A stretch of 64,000 nt of DNA from NCBI GenBank assembly GCA_015680685.1, contig MNCI01024940.1, forward strand, positions 375,172-439,171. The letters run 5' to 3'. This DNA comes from Gnetum montanum (Eukaryota > Streptophyta > Gnetopsida > Gnetales > Gnetaceae). Below are positions 45,901 to 56,620 of the stretch, one piece after another. The notes below the pieces were generated by a model. The model searched no databases, had not been told where the DNA came from, and saw only the letters and a list, made by a program, of their open reading frames with translations. The position numbers were made by a program, and so were the translations under genes. Positions within the stretch are counted from its first letter, which is position 1; every line of letters begins with the position of its first letter.

Positions 45901-47865
45901 TACCCCCATGACTAAATGAAAACTCGGCCTTGAGTTCCTTACAATGATATCATGTAGGAATGGGATTATTAGGGGAAATGGAACTAATGGGGTGACATGT
46001 GAACGGTCTTTATTACAAGACTTGACAAAAACTGGTGTTCATGAAAACAAGGGTGAACACCTTATTACAATGACTTCAAGCCCCACTTGGCAGCTGAGAG
46101 AAAAGAGGACAGAGAATAGAAGAGAAGAAGAGAGAAGAGTCTTGTTTCTGCCAACGCCTAGATTGCACCTTCCGTTGTCCATCCGTAAGCTCATTATCGA
46201 TCCTGCTCCTTGCATAGCTGCTTCAGTGCGGCTCCCTTTCAAGTGTTTGCGCCAGATCCATTCTATTGTTGTATGATTGCCATCTGCACCCACAACACAA
46301 TCATATATTAGCAAGGGTAATTGAATCATTAAGTAAATCATACCTTGCTTCGGTTTGGGTTCCTTGGCTAAGTTGTGTTATGGCTAATATGGATCCGGGA
46401 AAATGTAGATGATGGCTACCGAAGGTGTAGGGGTTAGGAAGAAAAACGAAAAAATTCGGGGCTTAGGATAAAAATCGAAAAATCAGGCCCCGTACCCCCA
46501 TGACTAATCGCGAACCTCCGGTAGCGTTAGAATGGAGAAAGAAAAGGCGTAGGAAAGATAGGTAAAAAGGGACAACTATGGTATCGGTGAAGGGGATGTC
46601 ATGATGGGAATGAACAAAAATGTTAATTAATTGCAAAAATGTTTAAGGAAAAGAAGTTAACTAATGTTCCAAATAGGAATGTCAGTGGGTCCTCCCCAAA
46701 GCAGGCTCATGCCCTGAATGCCCTGACAATCTCACATTCAAAGAGTCCGTGGGCTCTGGAAAAGTCCTTTGGAACAAGAGTTAAAGTCTTAACCGTAAGA
46801 ATTTACCAAAAAGAAAACAAAGCATCAACCAAAGTATATACGATGATACAACCGACAATGAGGTGAACAATGGAGAGAAGGATGGGAAGAAGAGAAGTCG
46901 AATGGAATCCCAAGAACAAGGTGGTGTACAGCCCCTTGTGTGTTTTATGATTAATGTGACGTGGCGAATCTCATTCCAACTCGGGCTCAAACCAACCACT
47001 TCCAGTGAATCCACATCAATGCATGTGGTTAACCCATCCACTTGGAGAACAAGGATGTGTCTTCGAAAAGCCACCACCATTCCAAAGAAACAAAGGAGAG
47101 AATGTGAAGCAAGAGGGGCTTTAGTTAGAGGGAACACTTTGGTTCGATAACCAGTGCTGGCAGTCCAAATTTTATTCCGTCTAAGGGGTGTGCTTTGAAG
47201 CCTCACTTTTGTTTTTTGCTTTCTTTTTTCTTCTTTTCTCTTCTCTCTTTTTTTTTGTGTTTTGTGTTTTTATGCGTGGGGACCACACCATGCAAAGACT
47301 TCTTATATTTATTGTCTCAGCTTCCGATTATTGGGTAACATCGGAACGACAAGAAAACCCAAGAAGAAAACATCCAAGCACCCAAGTGAATGACCAACAC
47401 AAAAACATCAAGTTCCCTTGAAGTCACACCCTTTGCAATCCTTGAGTCCTTTCTTATTTTGAGAAATGCCCAGTCACCTGTTCATTGAAGTTCTTATTAA
47501 AAGGGAACTTTACATTTCCAAGCCAAGGGAAACCATAGACTTGATGGATGGATGGATGAAGTGATCTCATTGCCTGCCATATCAAAAGAACATACCTTAG
47601 TATCAACAATGTAACTTAAAGGTAAAAACCAAACATGAGCAATCAATGAAAAACAATTCATCCCATCGGCCCGAACGCTTATTAGGTGACGAACTTACAT
47701 GATGGATGACACACCTACACACAAAAAAATAGAAAAGGTATAACGATGTTGTAAAAAAAAAACAAGAAAAGTTAAAGAAATTTGTAAAACAAAAATGTGT
47801 AAAACAAAAACGTTGTAAAATAAAACCATGTAAAATAAAAACATGTAAAACAAAAACGGTGCCAA
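45901..47865 (-). other. E5 interior, non-coding
   Basis: No gag, protease, RT or integrase signature on either strand. A second TACCCCCATGACTAA lies at ~46,493, duplicating the purine-tract sequence at 45,901. Near the primer-site end there is a tandem run (GTAAAACAAAAA-like, 47,780-47,860). Confidence 0.7.
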
Positions 47866-48958
47866 TGATGAGTGGCGAGGTACCCCTACACTCAACCATA
47901 CGAATACGAGCATGCACGCGCGATCCGGTTGAACTCCGCAAACTAAATGCCTTAACACCATAAGAAACACTTGGGGTTAATCATTCGTTGTCTTCCCAGG
48001 CTTGCTTGTAAGTGTCACGGTGTATGGTTAAGCAAGTTTGAGGTATGTGATTTTTTTGGTATTTTTTGGTTTATCTTCTATGCTATCAGAGGAAAGGGTT
48101 GAGAAACTAAGCTAACTCTAACTAATGTCCTAAGTCTAAATTAACTAGCGTCAGCATCCGTTCCCACTTACCGGACACACCCTGAACTATGCAACTGTGG
48201 CTTACCAAACGCTAATCGTTACTAGGATCACCACACGTAACGCAAGTGCTCGAAGTGGTCGTACTGAGGCACTTATTTAGCTTAAGTGTGATAAGCAGCT
48301 GATTCCTTAGCTAACCGTACACACCCGTGGGTGCTCGTAACTAAGTTGTACTTATCACACGTTCTAGCCTAGCAATGAGTAGCCGATTCATTGACTAGCC
48401 GTACACATTGGACTACCACTGGGATTACCAAGTGTAGAATCTTGGAATGCACTACTGGGTTACCAAGAAGCCAATGCTTGTAATCAAGTTGTACTCATGC
48501 GTTGCGACAAGCAGCCGATTCCTTAACTAGCCGTACACGTCCGTAGATGCTTGTAATCAAGTCATACTTGTGCACACTAGAAAAGCAGTAAATAAACAAT
48601 AATAAAACCATGTATTGCAAGGTTTATCCAATCAAGTTCATCTTTATTGCTGTACACAACTTGGGTTTAGGTTACAAGCTACTCCAATAAAGAGCCGTTC
48701 ACTCAAGGACTCCTACTGCGGGCACATGGGAAAAATTCTAACTCTGGAGTGATCAATCTGCCAGAGCTTCGCTACTTCTAGCCAGGATTTTAAAAAATGA
48801 AGGGAGTGCCACCTCTTATTTATAGATATGGCGGCGGACCGCGATATCGCGTACGCAATATCGCAGGGGAAGACACGATATCGCGGCGACCGCGATATCG
48901 CGGTGACTGCGATATCGCGTACACGATATCGCGGCTCAGTGCATGTCGCGTCTCATCA
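47866..48958 (-). repeat. E5 5' LTR
   Basis: 1,093 bp, the promoter-side LTR in element orientation. It has six GATATC boxes in 48,838-48,945 next to a minus-strand TATA box (48,817-48,824), and one extra ~75-bp repeat unit relative to the left LTR. Confidence 0.9.
48838..48945 (-). promoter_or_regulatory. Cluster of GCGATATCGC palindromes upstream of the E5 TATA box
   Basis: Six 10-bp boxes (GCGATATCGC, GCAATATCGC, ACGATATCGC and similar) lie in about 105 bp. One extends to the 16-bp perfect palindrome ACCGCGATATCGCGGT at 48,889-48,904. In element orientation they immediately precede TATAAATA. Related boxes occur at 44,740-44,775 (E4) and 62,064-62,107 (E8). Confidence 0.8.
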
Positions 48959-49556
48959 CTAGTGCATGCCCGTAGTGTGACGTTTGTAATTGCATGACAC
49001 ATTTCTTTGAGTGTGACATACTTAGACATGTGTATGAACAACAATAAAGATCGAGATTACTTTTATCATTGCAACATTCACTTAGATTAATTTTTGTTGT
49101 TTTAATTAGTTAATGCCTTCTTTAGTTAACAGTTTAGTTTATTGTTATTTACTTTTCCTTTCATTAAGCAAAATGTGTACACCTTAATCACGAGTGTTTA
49201 AGTGCAAATACTTGGCACACCTAGAAATAATCCCATGAAGTCCAAGATTTGTATAGATGGTTAAGGATGGATACCATCGCAATAGGTTAATTTAGGTTTT
49301 TCTTCCATTATTAGTTTAATCAATTTATCTTTTCTATTATTAGGAGTAACGTAAAATTAGGACAACATCATATTCCTCACTCTAGAATAAACCATACATG
49401 ACAAAGCTACTACTAATCCAAGTGGGAAGATAATGAACTACGATCAATGTATAACTATCTAGGTGCCACAACTACTCCATCCATGGAGTTTGACTAGATC
49501 GCATGTACACAATCATATTTGTATGGTTGAGTGTAGGGTTGCCTCGTCGCTCATCA
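48959..49556 (+). repeat. 5' LTR of E4, part 2
   Basis: Continuation after the E5 insertion (CTAGTGCATGCCCGTAGTG), matching 51,930-52,517 in the intact 3' LTR (GCATGCCTATAGTGC). It ends TCGCTCATCA, one base before the primer site. Confidence 0.92.
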
Positions 49557-49557
49557 T

Positions 49558-49576
49558 TGGCACTGTTGCCAAGGAT
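49558..49576 (+). other. Primer-binding site of E4
   Basis: TGGCACTGTTGCCAAGGAT is a decayed form of TGGCGCCGTTGCC-GGGGA, which from memory is usually matched to tRNA-Asp in Athila-type elements. E5, E7 and E8 carry variants of the same site. Confidence 0.75.
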
Positions 49577-49681
49577 GGTGCTAGTTATCTAGATTAGTTA
49601 TATTACATAATATCACTGTAAAATGGTATTAACGATATATCTTTTGAGAAGTATTCAAACACACATCAAAAATCAACAACA

Positions 49682-50500
49682 ATGTCTCACTCATGTGGAA
49701 ATGATTATGAATCGTATAACACACCTATTCATTGGAGAACTAACGAAATATACAGTGAAGAATATTGGAGTGATCCACCTTATGAAGAAGTTTTTCATGA
49801 CCATAGCCACCCTAATGACACTCAAAGACTACATTCACCTAAGGTAGATAATCTTGAAGAAGATGACATCAGTCCTAAACTAGGGGAGGCCTCAAGGCCT
49901 AAGACCTTCTTGGTACTTAGAAACAATAAACCAAGGGACCTTGAGGAACATTATAGAAGCCATGGCTATCCTACTAGTTCCTCCTTTTCATCTTTCCCGT
50001 CAACTTCAACATCTAATTCTAACAAAGATGAACGTAGATATAGAGATAGAGCTCCATAAAAGGGTTGTAATAAAAGCAAAAATCAAACCCATAGACACAC
50101 TCAAGGTTATTAATGTGAATACAAGCCCCATCGTCACCATTTATCAAATAGAGATTTTAATCATAGCTTGTCTAATGATAATAAACCCCTATTAGTCTCT
50201 AAAAGCCTAATGCACATCACAGAGGTCATTAAGATATCTCATAGGCATCACAAGAAGAGTTGACTACCTAAGCTTGACCTAAAATATATTTTAGAATTTG
50301 CAAGAGGCTATGATTTAGATCCGCAACATCATTTACAAGCCTTCCATGATGCTTGTGTGCTTAACAATGTGGATAGTAAATGGTAAAAACTTAAGCTCTT
50401 TCCTAGGACACTAATCAATAAAGTTGAAGTGGTATAGATCATTGGAACCAAATTCAATCAGACAATGCTTAACCATGCTAGAACTTTTTAATAAAAGATA
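49682..50500 (+). pseudogene. gag-like N-terminal region of E4
   Basis: From MSHSCGNDYESYNTP the frame is open to 50,059 (acidic, then Ser/Arg-rich). It continues through stops with segments such as LDLKYILEFARGYDLDPQHH and LKLFPRTLINKVEVV, resembling a capsid-like core. No zinc knuckle or protease follows. Similar position and charge pattern to the gag of E7 and E8. Confidence 0.6.
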
Positions 50501-50534
50501 CTAGACCTATGTGAAAGTGTTTACCTTGAGGAGA

Positions 50535-51531
50535 CAAATCCAAAGATGGAAACAAGAATAACAGGAACCCTTAGACATGGCCCTATAGGGGGAGAATAAA
50601 TAGCTTGCTGCTGAAAACCTCTGATTGACAGTAATTGAGAAATAGAAAAATGTTCTCAAAGAAAGTTTTAAATAGATGCAGGAACAATTAGAATAGGTCA
50701 CGAAGATATGAATTGCTTGGCTAAGAAAAATAGAACCCTTTCTATGGAGGAGGTCCACACCATCTCTCAAAAGATGGCAATAGAAATTAGTGCATGGCAT
50801 AATGAGGCCAAAAAGCATGACAAGTTGAAAGAGCACTTTCGTGATCAAGTGGGGATGTACAAAGAAATAATTAAAAAGGAGATCTGTATGGCTAAGACTC
50901 ACAGTAACTCTTTCAGTGCTCAACACACTGACTGGAAAGCCATATTGGATACATATGTTGTCATCCACCAAGTGGAACTGAAAAGATGGAACCTGCAAAT
51001 TCAAGACTTAATGAAGTAGATGGAGTTGCAAATATGTGATATGCCAACTTAGCCATGTTAATAGAAAATCACCCAAGAAATGAGCTTGAGAAACAAGTAG
51101 CTTCCACTTACGCTAACTATGAGATAGAGTTTGCTAAACATAAGAAAACATTGCAAAAATTATAAGTTGCAAACTTTGAATTAGAAGTGGTCAAAGAAAG
51201 CTACCATGATCAAAGAGATGTAGCAGAAAATTTGTCTTCATGACTGATAGATTACCATGAATTATGAGATAAAGAAAGAGCCTATGAGGAGGAACGATGG
51301 TAGTTTGCTTCATGGTATGTCAAAGTGAATAAGATGTTTCCATAGCTTTCATGTCTATGGAAGGTGCCAGCTCCATTAAACATTAGGACATCAACATGGA
51401 TTGTGCATGATCCTCGAATGGAAGAAGAGAAACTACAAGTGCTTCTCACATGTCAGCAATATCAAAAGCCTATAGTACTAGACAAAGGGAAAGCACCAAT
51501 GGAGGAGCCACCACCTCCAGGAACCACATGA
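50535..51531 (+). pseudogene. Coiled-coil-like region of E4 in place of pol
   Basis: The translation is rich in Lys, Glu and Gln with heptad-like spacing (MEEVHTISQKMAIEISAWHN, NELEKQVASTYANYEIEFAK) and carries several stops and a frame change. It ends VLDKGKAPMEEPPPPGTT at 51,531, shortly before the purine tract. I recognise no enzyme. It may be a structural gag extension of a non-autonomous family. Function unknown. Confidence 0.5.
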
Positions 51532-51690
51532 GTTTGAACATTTTGTATTTTGCATTTTATATCCAAGTTTTGTGTTTTCCATATTGTGGCATAATTAGTT
51601 AGTAGTAGTCAATAATTCCATACTATCATGATGTTTTGTAAGTGGCTTGTTTCTCATTGTATTAACTCAAGGATGAATTTTTATTTAGTC

Positions 51691-51699
51691 ATGGGGGTA
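51691..51699 (+). other. Polypurine tract of E4
   Basis: ATGGGGGTA abuts the 3' LTR start TGATGAATC. E5 carries the same sequence in reverse at 45,901, showing a shared replication signal. Confidence 0.8.
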
Positions 51700-52517
51700 T
51701 GATGAATCACAGTTTACCAAGCCTCGATATTGTGTACACAATATTAGGTATGCAATATAGCAGCCTGGATACGATATCATATACGTGATATTGTGATTCT
51801 TGTGTTAGCCTATAAATACAAAACTTAGGCACATAGTTGATAGTTTTTAGGGAATTTTTTTTCTTTTTAGTTCTTTTGGTAGTTTAGTTTTTAGTTTTTA
51901 GTTTCTTTTTTCAAGCTAGTTATTCCCAATGCATGCCTATAGTGCAATGTTTGTAATTGCATGACACCTTTAATTGAGTGTGATGTACTTGGACACATGC
52001 ATGATTGACAATAAAGATCGAGATTACTTTCATCATTGCAACATTCACTTAGATTAATTTTTGTTTTTTTAATTATTTAATGCCTTCTTTAGTTAAAATT
52101 TTTATTTATTGTTGTTTACTTTTCTTGTAATTAAGCAGAATGTGTATGCCTTAATCATGAGTGTTTAAGTGTGAATTCTTGGTATGCCCGATAGTAATCC
52201 CACAAGGTCCAAGATGTGTATAGATGGTTAAAGATGAATACCATTGTCATAGGCTAATTTAGGTTTTGCTTCCATTATTAGTTCAATCCATTTATCTTTT
52301 CTATTATTAGGAGCAAGGTAGAATTAGGACAACATCATATGCCTCACTCTAGACTAAACCATATGTGACAAAGCTACTACTAGTCCAAGTGGAAAGCTAG
52401 CAAACTATGATCAACGTATAACTATCTAGGTGCCACAACTAGTTCATTTGCAGAGTTCAAAGCTACTACACGCTCATATTTGTATGGTTGAGTGTAGGGG
52501 TACCTCACCACTCGTCA
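51700..52517 (+). repeat. 3' LTR of E4
   Basis: Intact 818-bp copy, TGATGAATCACAG to CACTCGTCA, followed by the target duplication CATTC. The GATATC boxes here are more decayed (GATACGATATCATATACG) than in the 5' copy. Confidence 0.93.
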
Positions 52518-53570
52518 CATTCTAAACTTATCACACACAACTTAAACTCACACCATCATTTTTGAGTTACCAAGTATGCATTGTTAAGTGTACCAACTAT
52601 CAATATTGCAGGAATTACCAAATAGTAAAAGTTTATGCTCAAATTTGATCATATTCATTCTGCATATTAATCTTGTGTTTAATAATTAAAATATTAGCTA
52701 AATACATAAAGAACCATGATAATAGAAGTGAATTACAATTAAGAAAGTATTAAACCATGTCAAATTTTTGTAATAAAAGTAAATTAATCTTAATCTTTTT
52801 ATCATCATGAAATTATGTCCAAGTGTAAGACCACCTGAATAAGACTTCATCAATTAACTCAAATTCACACTATTGGCATTGTTGACTATTCCTAACTCCT
52901 ACAATTTCAATCTAAAAGATATTCACTAGACCAATGACCAAACAATGCATAAACATGACAGGTGAACCGTATTTATAAACATTTTTTTACAGTTGCATCA
53001 ACATAGACTTAGCATTGGCTTAGTTGGCAAAGCTATATCAATGCATCAATGTTAACTAAGCCATTCTGAAAGTGTAATTTTATTATTCATCATATCCCAA
53101 TGACTAAATAAAAACCTATTCTTAAGTTATGCATAATGGATGAAATGTAATTACAAAAATTTATACGGTGACTTAGATAGAATAGATTGTTATTACAAAA
53201 ACTTAAGTGTTGCATCATAAAATTTATTTGAGTGAATGTATTACAAATTGATAAAATGATAAAAAGACTAGACCAACATCAAAGTTTACAAAAAATTGCA
53301 TAAGTCTTTGAAGATCAATTGATGATAAGTTTTCATGTTATTTCAATTAATGACAATTATTCTCTTGGTAGCTTTTCTAATGGCTCCTTTCTTATCTTGC
53401 GAAACTTTTGAAGGATAGACCAAAATTTCTCATCATTGATCCATGGGTTTCTAAGTATGGAACATGTAATGTTCAAGCTCTAATTATTTTATCTACTACT
53501 TTCCCACAGTCATGTCCTCCTATTAACCTCTTCTTCTTACCTTGCAAGAGATCTTCTACTTGCTAAATTA
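52518..53570. other. AT-rich DNA without recognisable genes
   Basis: All frames are short. I see no repeats or element ends apart from the CATTC duplication at its left edge. Confidence 0.5.
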
Positions 53571-54560
53571 TTTTAGTATCATATGCAAACACCAAAGAAT
53601 GAATGTTAGTTTTGATAAATTTCCTTTAGTGTTTAACTCTTTTCAAATTTTTTTTAGCTCATAATCTTAACAATTTGGTATTTATACTCAAGGTGATTAT
53701 GTAATAACATTCATAAGTCTCTAGGGTAACTAAAATCATTAAGTTTTAATTATTTTTTCTATAATTTATGTTAATGTTTGAAAATGAGGTATTTGAAAAT
53801 TTTTTAAAAATAACATCATTCACCACCACAATGGAGAGCTCACAAGTTTTTGAATGATTAAAATTAAAGGTATTATTTTTAAGATATAAAAAATGCATCA
53901 AAATATTGAAAATCATAGGGACTAGACATTTTAAGTTATGAAATGGAAAATTTGAAGGAAACTTTAACATGTAAACATTAAAAATTAATCAAATTTGATG
54001 AGAATTAGTTCAAAAATCATGCATGAATTTAGAAAAGTTACATACAATTTCATTGAATTTTTTTTAGTATCATCTGCAAACACCAAAGAATGAATGTTAG
54101 TTTTGATAAATTTCCTTTAGTGTTTAACTCTTTTCAAATTCTTGGTTAGCTCAAAATTTTAACAATTTGATGTTTAGAGTCAAAGTGATTATGAAATAAC
54201 ATTCATAAGACTCTAGGGTAACTTGAATTGTTAAGTTTTAATTATTTTTTCTATAATTTATGTTAATATTTGAAAATGAGGTATTTGAAAATTTTTCAAA
54301 AATCACATCATTCACTACCACAATGGAGAGCTCACATGTTTTTGAATGGGTAAAATTAAAGGTATGGTTCATAAGATATAAAAAATGCATTAAAATATTG
54401 AAAATCATAAGGGCTAGACATTTTAAGTTTTGAAATGGCCAAGAAATGGAAAATTTGAAGAAAATTTTAGTATATAAACATTAAAAATTAATCAAAACTG
54501 ATGATATGTAGTTCAAAAATCATGCATGACTTTAGAAAAGTTACATATGATGTCATTGAA
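53571..54560. repeat. ~490-bp tandem duplication
   Basis: Copies 53,571-54,061 and 54,062-54,560 are head to tail. Both begin TTTTAGTATCATNTGCAAAC and end near AAAAGTTACATA..TTCATTGAA. They differ at scattered sites and small indels. No coding potential is seen. Confidence 0.85.
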
Positions 54561-54985
54561 GGTGCAAGGTTGATTCAAATACATGATTAGAAAAAGTTAT
54601 GTAAGTGGATCCTTCCTAGAGCAATCACCTACCCATAATACTTTTGAATAATCACTTTGATAGAACATGATATTATTCTTGTGAGCCAAGGGAAGTTTTT
54701 GCATGAGAAAGTCGCTTAGTGGTTTGTTGATTTTTGGGGCTTTTGGTGGAGCTTTTGCAACAAATATTTTTTTATGAGGAATAATCTAAAGATGGAAAAT
54801 GTTAATGTATCTCAAACTATAAAGAATATTAAGAATTTTGAAGCTTTTGATTTTATTTCACTTGATGATTTATATGAATCATATCAAAATATATCACTTC
54901 CCAATACATATTTCTACAAATTATTAGATTTGTTCACACAAATAAGAGTTTTACACTAGTGATTTAGGCTATCCTTGAATGCTAT
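54561..54985. other. Spacer without recognisable genes
   Basis: AT-rich. One ~60-codon open stretch at 54,774 has no recognisable features. Confidence 0.4.
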
Positions 54986-55631
54986 TAATGAGTGGGTAGA
55001 GGATTCCAACACTCAACCATACAAGTCACAAGTGTTCACGTGCAACTAGATTATAATATATGGATGGATAATGTAACTCTACTAGTGAGTTGATAGTAAG
55101 TTCATGATTGTTGTCTTCCCACTTAGAGTAAGAAAGGTGTAAAATGTATGGTTTAACTCTTAATTAGATATATGATAAACTAATTTTGGTAGGATTTAAG
55201 TATTCTAAGTGTAAACATAGTGAAAGTAAATGGAATTTCTATCTCCAAGTACAACAAAAATGTAAAGCTATTCTAGAATATGGTAATAAGTATATGTTTA
55301 TGGTTTTTCATACACATTATGGATTGATGTAATTATTATTGGGATTACCAATTAACTTTAATACTAAGAAAATCAATCAAATTCACTACTATATTATCAA
55401 ATAATTATACTTTACAATAAAAACTATTCATGCTATTGCTGGCTTACCAGTGAACATTGAAATAGCAAATGACTTAGGAGATGTAAATGACATAGTAAAA
55501 GTAAAAAACATGGAAAAGTAACTATATTATATGTGAGATGCTACAATGATGAAGAATAATCTTGATATTTATTATCATTTATGAATTTTGTTCAAGAATA
55601 ATCCACCTAAATAAAGACTTTGTATAACTAT
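54986..55631 (-). repeat. Old inverted LTR fragment, truncated by E7
   Basis: Reads like the reversed R-U5 part of the E5-type LTR: AATGAGTGGGTAGAGG, CAACACTCAACCATAC and TTGTCTTCCCACTTAGAG correspond to TGATGAGTGGCGAGG, TACACTCAACCATA and TTGTCTTCCCAGGCTTG at 44,913 onward. The U3 end is missing where the E7 LTR begins at 55,632. Confidence 0.65.
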
Positions 55632-56463
55632 TGATGAAGCATATTTTCATCTGGTCAGAGCCTCAACATTGGGCATCTGAAATTGGAGCCTAGATGCGAT
55701 GTCAAGTATATGATGTCACGAGATATACTCTAGCCTATAAATATAGTGCTTGGGCATACAATTTTCAATCATTTTTTGATAGGTTTCAATTAGAGTAGCA
55801 AATCTCTTATAGTTTATTTTCTCTAGAGTTAGAATATTTTCTGAGTACCCATAGCAGGAGTCTAAGTGTGTACAAATATTTGTTTGAACACTGATGTACC
55901 TGAGCATAGTAGTGTGATGGGAATAAAAATGAACTCTTTAGATAATCCTTACAACACTGAGAATAGATTAATATTTCTTTTAATGCATTTTACTTTAATC
56001 CATTTAAACTGAGCAATTTATTTCCAGTTGTTAATGAACACAAGCACAACCACTTTGAGCATACATATAATGCTTGGTAACCCAGCAACGCTTAACGTTT
56101 GGTAGCCCAACAACACTATATGTGTTCAAGATGTGTTTAGAAAAGTGGGATGAGTACTTGTGTTAGGCTAGTTAGGTAGTAAATAAATTAGATCTTAAAT
56201 TACTCTACCTTTCATTATTGTTGTAGGCGATTAAACTTATAGAACATAAAATGAGAAAAATCATGTATGTCAATTGCACTTAAACCATACCCTTAAGCCT
56301 CACAAGTATAGTTGGGAAGACAACGAATTTTCTAAATGCCCATTTCACTTCCTAGAGGAACTAGTGCACTGGAGAACTATAGGTCCACATAATTTGACTA
56401 AATTTTGCATAAATGCCTTAGTGATTCATATGGTTGGGCGTAGGGGTACCTCACTACTCATCA
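55632..56463 (+). repeat. 5' LTR of E7
   Basis: Starts TGATGAAGC and ends CTACTCATCA. It shares the LTR layout of E4/E5/E8, with degraded GATATC-like boxes, TATAAATA near 55,735 and the terminal TATGGTTGGGCGTAGGGGTA segment. Confidence 0.8.
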
Positions 56464-56464
56464 T

Positions 56465-56483
56465 TGACATCATTGTTGGGGAC
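56465..56483 (+). other. Primer-binding site of E7
   Basis: TGACATCATTGTTGGGGAC is a decayed relative of the E8 site TGGCGCCGTTTCTAGGGAC, one base after the LTR end. Confidence 0.65.
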
Positions 56484-56620
56484 CTTTTGGTTATTTTGTG
56501 CACTATCTAGGACCTAGTGAAATTATTTAAATCATTGAAATGAACCTTAGAGTCATATCATATTTTACAATTACTACAAAAAAGCTAAAAGCACGTTACA
56601 TTTTTGTCATCTAATCAAAA

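Larger units (their letters stand above)
44913..48958 (-). mobile_element. E5: complete non-coding LTR element nested in E4
   Basis: Left LTR 44,913-45,900 and right LTR 47,866-48,958 are direct repeats (TGATGAGTGG...CTCATCA). They are flanked by the perfect target duplication CTAGT (44,908-44,912 and 48,959-48,963). Orientation is minus: the purine tract (reverse of TACCCCCATGAC, 45,901) abuts the left LTR and the primer site (reverse of CAAAAACGGTGCCA, 47,851-47,864) abuts the right LTR. The 1.97-kb interior has no recognisable gag or pol. One open minus-strand frame (46,781-47,206) matches nothing I know. This is a LARD/TRIM-style non-autonomous element related by LTR to E8. Confidence 0.93.
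44696..52517 (+). mobile_element. E4: gypsy-type LTR element without pol, host of E5
   Basis: LTRs start TGATGAATCACAG (44,696 and 51,700) and end GCTCATCA/ACTCGTCA (49,556 and 52,517). The element is flanked by the perfect 5-bp duplication CATTC (44,691-44,695 and 52,518-52,522). The 5' LTR is split by E5. The 2.14-kb interior (49,557-51,699) has a TGGCxCTGTTGCC-type primer site, a gag-like frame, a coiled-coil region and the purine tract ATGGGGGTA. Protease, RT and integrase are absent, so it was non-autonomous. Confidence 0.92.
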
